Below are positions 42,677-47,670 of a stretch of DNA of 47,670 bases, piece after piece (the stretch's first letter is position 1; each line of letters begins with the position of its first letter). This DNA comes from Marinilabiliales bacterium (GTDB taxonomy: Bacteria; Bacteroidota; Bacteroidia; Bacteroidales; SZUA-534). The translations under genes and the position numbers were made by a program. The notes under the pieces are model-generated. The model was not told the DNA's origin and searched no databases. It saw only the letters and a list, made by a program, of their open reading frames with translations. Location: positions 1 through 47,670 of the forward strand of contig DOTG01000039.1 of assembly GCA_003512955.1 (NCBI GenBank), in the 5' to 3' direction.

Positions 42677-44182
42677 ATGAAAGCACAACATTTATTAGTC
42701 ATTTTAGCATTGGGTTCACTTGTTTTTAACTGCAAAAAAGATGACGTAATTGAACCTCCGATTCAGATTTCCTCCCCACAAGACAGTTCATTTGTAAATG
42801 ATACTGTGCCAATTATTTTCTCTGTAAACCCAAATCTAAACATTATTAGAACTGAATGCTATGTTGATTTTTATTTGTTTGAATCATTTGATAATGTTCC
42901 TTCAAAAATAAATTTCATTTCAAATAATTTTGAAAAAGGGAGCATACACAACTATAATTTGAAAATTTTTACAAAAGATGGAAATACTTATAGTTCAAAT
43001 ATAATAACTCTAATAATTAGCAAGCTTTCAAAACCAATTGTGACATTTAATTTTATTTCCAAAAGTGCTATAGAATTAACTTGGTCTGACAATTCAAATA
43101 ATGAAGATGGATTCCGCGTCAATAGAAAAGAAGGTTCTAAAGATTTTGTCTTAATAGGTGATTTAGCAAATAATATTACATCCTTTACCGATAACAATAT
43201 TGATACTACGAAAATTTATACTTATGAAATTGAGGTATATTCTGCATTTGATAAATTAACATCGGATCCAAATATAGTATCTTACACAAACACAAAATAT
43301 GTTTTTTACAAAGATTTAATAGTCCCCGAAAGTACAAATGGTAAAATTGCAATTTCACCTGATGGGAATCAGATTGTGGTGACAAATTACCGTGGTAATC
43401 AATTCACTGTCGTTAATGTTAATGATGGATCTAATACTGATTTAACTCAGGTAGGAGGATCCTTTGGACTTGCAATGAGTCATTCAGGAAGTTTCTTCGC
43501 TATTACTGGTGGCTCAAGTTATACAAATTTAAGTGTATGGGATTTAAACACTCTCTCTTTAAAGAGAAATATAAACAAGGGAAATAATTCAAGTTTTGCT
43601 CTATGCATAAATAAGACCGACGAGAAGATTGTAGATGGTGGGGAACCAATAAATATATTTTACACTACAGATGGAAGTTTGTTTAAAAATATAAATCAAG
43701 GCAACTCATTTACCCGTGACGTTTGTTATTCTAATGATGAATCTCTATTATTAACATGTGGAAATGATGATTTTGTGAAATTGTGGAATGCTTCAACAGG
43801 AGCATTAGTTAAAAGTTTCTCAGGTCATACTGGCCACGTTGGGTCCGTTTCTTTTAATCTTGACGAAACGCAAATATTGAGTGGAAGTTATGAAGATAAT
43901 ACTATAAAATTTTGGGAGGTAAACACAGGTAAATTATTAAAATCTATCAATATAGGTTATCCAGTAGTATCCATTCACAAAATAGGTGATGGTAGTTTTG
44001 TAATTGCAACTTCTGATGGTGCCATTAGAGTTATAAATCAAGATGGACAAATCTTGCAATCTTTTGGAGAATCATCAAATTTATTCTCTATTGACTATAA
44101 TGTGACAAAAGACTATATTGCATCTTATGCATCTAGTAAGGTGCAGCTTTATAAAAAGATTGGGCACTGGGAAAGATTATAA
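42677..44182 (+). CDS. WD40-repeat lipoprotein with an FnIII-like domain
   Basis: A 501-residue lipoprotein with the lipobox LVFNC (Cys19). The mature part has an unassigned strand-rich segment (about 25-110), a fibronectin-III-like domain (about 112-205, with IELTWSDNSNNEDGFRVNR) and a beta-propeller of WD40/quinoprotein-like repeats to the end. Clear repeats include DDFVKLWNASTGALVKSF and DNTIKFWEVNTGKLLKSI, preceded by SGHTGHVGSVSFNLDETQILSGS. It should display a protein-interaction propeller at the cell surface or periplasm; no enzyme motif is seen. It is markedly AT-rich compared with the core genes. Its stop lies 12 bases before the palindrome at 44194, so it may be one unit of a cassette-like array. 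Confidence 0.75.
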   Translation: MKAQHLLVILALGSLVFNCKKDDVIEPPIQISSPQDSSFVNDTVPIIFSVNPNLNIIRTECYVDFYLFESFDNVPSKINFISNNFEKGSIHNYNLKIFTKDGNTYSSNIITLIISKLSKPIVTFNFISKSAIELTWSDNSNNEDGFRVNRKEGSKDFVLIGDLANNITSFTDNNIDTTKIYTYEIEVYSAFDKLTSDPNIVSYTNTKYVFYKDLIVPESTNGKIAISPDGNQIVVTNYRGNQFTVVNVNDGSNTDLTQVGGSFGLAMSHSGSFFAITGGSSYTNLSVWDLNTLSLKRNINKGNNSSFALCINKTDEKIVDGGEPINIFYTTDGSLFKNINQGNSFTRDVCYSNDESLLLTCGNDDFVKLWNASTGALVKSFSGHTGHVGSVSFNLDETQILSGSYEDNTIKFWEVNTGKLLKSINIGYPVVSIHKIGDGSFVIATSDGAIRVINQDGQILQSFGESSNLFSIDYNVTKDYIASYASSKVQLYKKIGHWERL

Positions 44183-44193
44183 AATTAACTGTT

Positions 44194-44321
44194 GCTAACC
44201 CCGTATATAAAGCAATTGCCAGATTGTAGTAATTTGAAAATTATAAACTTTAAACTAAAACCCAACGGAAACGATTATAAAGTGCAAGAAATAGCAATCG
44301 CTTCATATACATAATGTTGGC
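44194..44321. repeat. Large imperfect palindrome, attC-like cassette boundary
   Basis: A 128-base element bounded by GCTAAC (44194-44199) and GTTGGC (44316-44321), inverted copies with one G-T difference. Inside, 44203-44219 and 44294-44310 are inverted copies matching at 15 of 17 positions. About 74 AT-rich bases separate the arms. Size and layout resemble integron attC sites, but the core triplets depart from the consensus GTTRRRY/RYYYAAC, so I call it attC-like only. It separates the WD40 gene from the three-gene operon. Confidence 0.6.
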
Positions 44322-44373
44322 TGTCAGTGTAATGGAATATATAATCAATACACAAAAGAATTAAAAGAGGAAA

Positions 44374-45801
44374 ATGTTAGAGTTCAAAAAAGAAATACAT
44401 ATAAGCTTAATTGAGAAGTGTGAAAATGATCAATTAGATTCTTTCTTTTCAAAAAATGAAACTGAAATACGGGCTTATTCGGAAACTAATGGAATTGATA
44501 TAAACGATATTATCAAACAGATAAGATTACATCTTCCGCTTTTTGAGCATTCTATCATTAACAGTAAGCAGTTTTTTATTCAAGGCATGATTCCACTGCT
44601 AGACAAACGCTTTAATAACTATTTGACCTCTTTAAATTATTATTTTATTAAGTGTGGCATTGATTCTATATCAAATTTTAGCAATCTACATTTAAAAGGT
44701 AATTCAATAGTTGAAAAAAATACAAATAAGAAAATTGCAGATTTCGAAGTACATGAAGTTAACGAGGACGTTGCAAAATTTATTGAGTGTGAATTGCATT
44801 ATTTGCATTCATTTCGAAAAGAAAGTAAATATCGAATTGGTCTTTTTATAAAAGACTACTCTCATCCTCTTTGTTATATGAGCTTTTGCGATATAGACAG
44901 GAAAGACAAAATAGATGCTATACAAATGTCTTTAGGATTCAATAGTTATGATTATACAAAAACAATTGAACTATCAAGAGTTTTCGGATGTGGTAAATTA
45001 CCATATAATACTATTTCTTTTTTAATTTCACAAGGAACAAAGTATTATCGTAAACTTGGTTATGAATACCTAATAACAGCAGTTAATCCATATTTAGGTT
45101 TCACTGGCACATCAATGATTGCATCAAATTTTACCCCTTTTGCTCTAAGACCAATACATTACTGTTATTCCCAAACAAGCAACGAATATATTACATCAAG
45201 AAATTCCGAATTAAGGAAACAGAGCAATATTGAAATGCCACCGAATATTCTTTATATTAAAGAGGTTCAAAAAATAAGTAGGTTGACACCAGTCAAAATT
45301 GTAAGTATAAAAAATGATGGAATTTCCTTTTTAAAAATATCAATAAAGAAGGATATATTTAAACTTCGTGGCTCATTAGAAGTTGTGTGGAATGATATTA
45401 CACGTTATCATGGTACAAATTTTCATTCTTCAGACCATCCTTCAAAAGGTCAATGTGGAGTTTCTTCTTTACACTTAGCAAAGCACCTTCAATCAAGGGG
45501 TTACAATGTAAAATTTTGTGAAGGAAATGTTCATTTTCCTGAAGATGAAAAGTCAATTTATAATCATTGTTGGATAAAATTGTTGAACTATGGTAATGAA
45601 GGTGTAATTGTTATTATTGATATAACAGCAGACCAAAATGGTTATGAAGAAAAGGTGATATTCAAAAATGAAAAGGATTTAATTTCGCAAAATATAAGAT
45701 ACGAATCGATATCTGAATATAATGTTAATGAGGTTGGTGTAGAACATCTTATAGATAGGTTAACTTATTTGGAAAACTTGTTAGAAGAAAGAAACAAATA
45801 A
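44374..45801 (+). CDS. Mom-like GNAT acyltransferase fused to a YunG-like cysteine-triad domain
   Basis: A 475-residue soluble protein in three parts. Residues 1-120 are helical and unrecognised. Residues about 120-270 look like a Mom-type GNAT: IELSRVF (198-204), LPYNTISFLIS (209-219), LGYEYLITAVNP (228-239) and TGTSMIASNF (244-253), the same order as in phage Mu Mom, whose relatives transfer an acyl group, Mom itself modifying adenine in DNA. Residues about 340-475 carry QCGVSS (Q360, C361), NHCW (His398) and IDITADQ (Asp416), a Cys-His-Asp arrangement of papain/transglutaminase-like enzymes that matches the third gene of the operon. Start at ATG 44374 has AGAGG upstream. AT-rich. It is followed after 10 bases by the membrane protein gene. 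Target and reaction are unknown; both domain assignments rest on motifs read by eye. Confidence 0.6.
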   Translation: MLEFKKEIHISLIEKCENDQLDSFFSKNETEIRAYSETNGIDINDIIKQIRLHLPLFEHSIINSKQFFIQGMIPLLDKRFNNYLTSLNYYFIKCGIDSISNFSNLHLKGNSIVEKNTNKKIADFEVHEVNEDVAKFIECELHYLHSFRKESKYRIGLFIKDYSHPLCYMSFCDIDRKDKIDAIQMSLGFNSYDYTKTIELSRVFGCGKLPYNTISFLISQGTKYYRKLGYEYLITAVNPYLGFTGTSMIASNFTPFALRPIHYCYSQTSNEYITSRNSELRKQSNIEMPPNILYIKEVQKISRLTPVKIVSIKNDGISFLKISIKKDIFKLRGSLEVVWNDITRYHGTNFHSSDHPSKGQCGVSSLHLAKHLQSRGYNVKFCEGNVHFPEDEKSIYNHCWIKLLNYGNEGVIVIIDITADQNGYEEKVIFKNEKDLISQNIRYESISEYNVNEVGVEHLIDRLTYLENLLEERNK

Positions 45802-45811
45802 AAACAACAAT

Positions 45812-46867
45812 ATGGCAACACAAAATGCAATAACCCTCTTTTCTTCAGAGAGCACAACTAAGTATATTAAGGATATTTTTTCTGTTCTAGCATTACCACG
45901 TGATGCTGAATATCAGTTTAGATATGAAACAAAATATGTTGAAAGTTCTGTAAGGAGTTGCGTATTTTCTTCTGGAAATTGTTCAGGCACAATGGCACTT
46001 GTTGCATTCAGAAGCACAAATACTGAAAGTCTTGATAAAAGATTCATAATTCCAATCCGTTGGGTTGAAATAATTGATGTTATTTATGTAGCAGATTTTT
46101 ATACTATCAAATTCAGAGTAAAATGTTATCCTTCTTTTTCGAATGATTTTAAAGAAAAATGTCATGCTTTTAATGATATTAATACAATCACAAAGAATAT
46201 ATTAATAGATGGAACAACAAATGATTTAGCCGTTTTAAATTCTGTGTTACCAATTGTAGGTGACCATAAGGATGATATTAATAGAGATAACGAATATTGG
46301 CGAAATATAGTAGATTTATTTTCAATACTACCTATGTATGAAAGTCATTATTTTCTAAGATGTTCTCCTTTTGTATTTGCTAACAATAAACCGTGTTACT
46401 TTGAAAATAATTTTACAACGTTAGAAGAAGAAAAATGTGTGTATTTAAAAATAGACTATTTTCAAAGGAAATACGACCCCATACATGACAGTAAAATTGA
46501 TGTAATCCTTGATAATAATATTATAAGTCACTCGTCAGGTTTGCGAACTAAAATGGAGACTCGATATGACTCAATTAAATTAGGCTTCCAACCAAAAAAC
46601 ACAATGCATGGCACTCAATCTGAAATTATTATTTGTACATCAAATTCAACTAACAAAAAGCAAACTGAAATTTCGTTGCCAATTAAGATTGTAAAGCGTA
46701 ATTCCTTACGAATTGTTAAAGCAATCGTTATGAGTATTGGTGCTTGCTTGGTTGGTTTGCCAGCTTTATTGCCTGATACTTTCGAGATAACATGGAAAAT
46801 ATTAATTGCCGTTTTTGGAGCTGGTGTGATGGGATTAAATAACTTTTTTGACTCAACCGAAAAATAA
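45812..46867 (+). CDS. Unknown protein with two C-terminal membrane segments
   Basis: A 351-residue protein. Residues 1-300 are soluble and probably strand-rich, with several cysteines (50, 57, 105, 117, 184, 195, 209, 275) and no motif that I recognise. Two hydrophobic helices follow, about 301-321 (IVKAIVMSIGACLVGLPALL) and 327-346 (TWKILIAVFGAGVMGLNNFF), separated by a short PDTFE turn, so both ends lie on the same side of the membrane. There is no signal peptide, so the large domain is expected in the cytoplasm. Gaps of 10 bases to both neighbours make it the middle gene of a compact operon. A soluble sensor with a two-helix hairpin resembles membrane effectors of defence systems; that is inference only. 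Confidence 0.6.
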   Translation: MATQNAITLFSSESTTKYIKDIFSVLALPRDAEYQFRYETKYVESSVRSCVFSSGNCSGTMALVAFRSTNTESLDKRFIIPIRWVEIIDVIYVADFYTIKFRVKCYPSFSNDFKEKCHAFNDINTITKNILIDGTTNDLAVLNSVLPIVGDHKDDINRDNEYWRNIVDLFSILPMYESHYFLRCSPFVFANNKPCYFENNFTTLEEEKCVYLKIDYFQRKYDPIHDSKIDVILDNNIISHSSGLRTKMETRYDSIKLGFQPKNTMHGTQSEIIICTSNSTNKKQTEISLPIKIVKRNSLRIVKAIVMSIGACLVGLPALLPDTFEITWKILIAVFGAGVMGLNNFFDSTEK

Positions 46868-46877
46868 ATCAAATATT

Positions 46878-47288
46878 ATGTTGTCGATAGAACAATTAAA
46901 AGAGGCGTTCAATACGAGTTGGTGTCGGGAGACAGCTTATAGAGCTGATAGAGAATATTGGTCAGAACAAAACAAAACAAGGGGCCAATGCACTGTTACA
47001 GTAATGATTGTAAATGATTACTTGGGAGGAGAAATGTTAAGAGGTTATTCAAAAAAGTATAATCTTTACCATTATTGGAATATAGTCAATGGAATGAAAA
47101 TCGATTTAACATTTGAGCAATTTGTTGGAGACAAAGACGATATTGTGTTTGATAATATCGTTGTTAAAACCAAAAATGATTTATTAAAAATTAGTAATGT
47201 AAGAAGTCGATACCAATTGCTTAGTAGAAAGATTGATGAGTATTTGAGGCGTGAAGATAAAACACCGAACAGCCAACACACAATATAG
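46878..47288 (+). CDS. YunG-like protein with Cys-His-Asp signature
   Basis: A 136-residue protein whose first 82 residues resemble the YunG family: SWCRETAYR (14-22), RGQCTVTVMIVNDYLGGEMLR (35-55), YHYWN (64-68) and IDLTFEQF (75-82). Cys38, His65 and Asp76 keep the order and local sequence of a cysteine-hydrolase triad, with the same QC, HxW and IDxTxxQ signature as residues 360-421 of the first gene in the operon. YunG has no established activity. The ATG at 46878, 10 bases after the membrane protein, is preferred; a longer frame from 46848 would overlap it. The final codons run into the palindrome at 47272. Confidence 0.65.
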   Translation: MLSIEQLKEAFNTSWCRETAYRADREYWSEQNKTRGQCTVTVMIVNDYLGGEMLRGYSKKYNLYHYWNIVNGMKIDLTFEQFVGDKDDIVFDNIVVKTKNDLLKISNVRSRYQLLSRKIDEYLRREDKTPNSQHTI

Positions 47289-47384
47289 CCAATAAGGGTT
47301 TTAGTGGTATGCAAAGGATTGTAGCCCGCTTCAAATTTGGGTGTAAATTGATGGGAAATTGCCCGCAAACCCTTCTATGTTGTA
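47272..47384. repeat. Second imperfect palindrome at the end of the three-gene operon
   Basis: Begins GCCAAC at 47272-47277, inside the last codons of the YunG-like gene (stop at 47286-47288). Arms AAGGGTTT (47294-47301) and AAACCCTT (47367-47374) are exact inverted copies. The outer arm ACAATATAG pairs with CTATGTTGT at 8 of 9 positions, with about five extra bases bulged on the left. It matches the first element (44194-44321) in size and in its opening GC(C/T)AAC, though its right end reads GTTGTA instead of GTTGGC. Confidence 0.5.
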
Positions 47385-47433
47385 ATCCAAATTTTCAGGT
47401 AAAAAAAATAAATATTCTACGTAATTTTAAACA

Positions 47434-47530
47434 ATAAAGCCGAAGAGTAAGCAGGCTCTGCTGGGGAGCAACCTGTCAGCAATAGGCTTTATGGATAAAC
47501 TGTATTTAAAGGGGGGTTAAAGCTCCCCTT
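47434..47530 (+). ncRNA. Candidate structured RNA with pseudoknot and terminator-like hairpin
   Basis: ATAAAGCC (47434-47441) pairs exactly with GGCTTTAT (47485-47492). Inside, CAGG-CTCT (47452-47459) pairs with GGAG (47465-47468) and CCTG (47472-47475), leaving loop GCTGG. The GCTG of that loop (47460-47463) is complementary to CAGC at 47477-47480, so an H-type pseudoknot is possible. Sixteen bases later AAGGGG/CCCCTT (47509-47514 with 47525-47530) is followed by ATTTT, a weak terminator. Neither an upstream promoter nor a known family is recognised; it could be a riboswitch or small RNA, or part of a mobile element end. Confidence 0.4.
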
Positions 47531-47670
47531 ATTTTAAAAATATACAGGAATCCCACTATGGCTTAGAAAACCCAATTACTTTTTCAAATACGTGTAAACA
47601 ATAATCTATAAAAACAACCTTCTATCAACCAATCCCTATAAATTAGCAAAGGGATGGTATTGTCTTGTTT
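47531..47670. other. Right-end intergenic sequence
   Basis: AT-rich, no gene start, repeat or clear promoter seen on either strand. The window ends before any following gene begins. Confidence 0.4.

Noticed and set aside
44194..44321. Canonical integron attC site
   Set aside because: The cores are GCTAAC and GTTGGC, which depart from RYYYAAC and GTTRRRY, and no integron integrase was found; reported only as attC-like.
47072..47368. 98-codon minus-strand open frame
   Set aside because: It is antisense to the YunG-like gene and reads through the palindromic boundary element.

Overview
The window reads as a chromosomal segment of a Bacteroidota bacterium, probably order Bacteroidales/Marinilabiliales; the exact genus cannot be read from the sequence. 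Four things point there. It carries type IX secretion (T9SS) genes: gldJ, a porP/sprF-like gene, porU and porV. Two proteins end in a T9SS C-terminal sorting domain. Promoters follow the phylum's TTTG / TAnnTTTG pattern, and Shine-Dalgarno sequences are nearly absent. No tRNA gene encodes its CCA end.

Layout. Positions 1-372 hold a cluster of small palindromes (REP-like). Positions 373-2574 carry a hotdog thioesterase, an FprA-type flavo-diiron protein and a SiaC-like protein on the plus strand, followed by a likely 68-nt small RNA with its own promoter and terminator. Positions 2826-12666 hold murF, gldJ and a PorP/SprF protein on the minus strand, back to back with porU, porV, ispF and a thioredoxin-like gene on the plus strand. 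PorU and PorV are the sortase and shuttle that process secreted T9SS cargo. One such cargo protein, with three tandem repeats, lies at 15265-17601, between hutU and a lipoprotein gene.

From 18780 to 33868 the minus strand is an almost unbroken information-processing block. In transcription order it reads rpsU - xer - hpf - [terminator, promoter] - tRNA-Thr(TGT) - tRNA-Tyr - tRNA-Gly - tRNA-Thr(GGT) - tuf - [terminator] - tRNA-Trp - secE - nusG - rplK - rplA - rplJ - rplL - [terminator, promoter] - rpoB - rpoC - [terminator] - DUF3467. Positions 34019-41842 are ordinary core or shell genes: a small membrane protein, a MATE transporter, a helix-hairpin-helix protein, an AgcS symporter, an SNF2-type helicase and a SUI1/YciH factor.

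From about 41.85 kb to the end the sequence becomes visibly AT-richer, with degenerate coding, inverted repeats and genes of unknown role: an accessory region. It holds a WD40-like lipoprotein and a tightly packed three-gene operon. The first gene of that operon joins a Mom-like GNAT acyltransferase domain to a cysteine-peptidase-like domain, the second encodes a protein with two C-terminal membrane segments, and the third encodes a YunG-like protein with the same Cys-His-Asp signature as the first. Both units end in large imperfect palindromes that begin GC(C/T)AAC, which suggests they move as cassettes. This operon is the best candidate here for an undescribed system. Its function is unknown.
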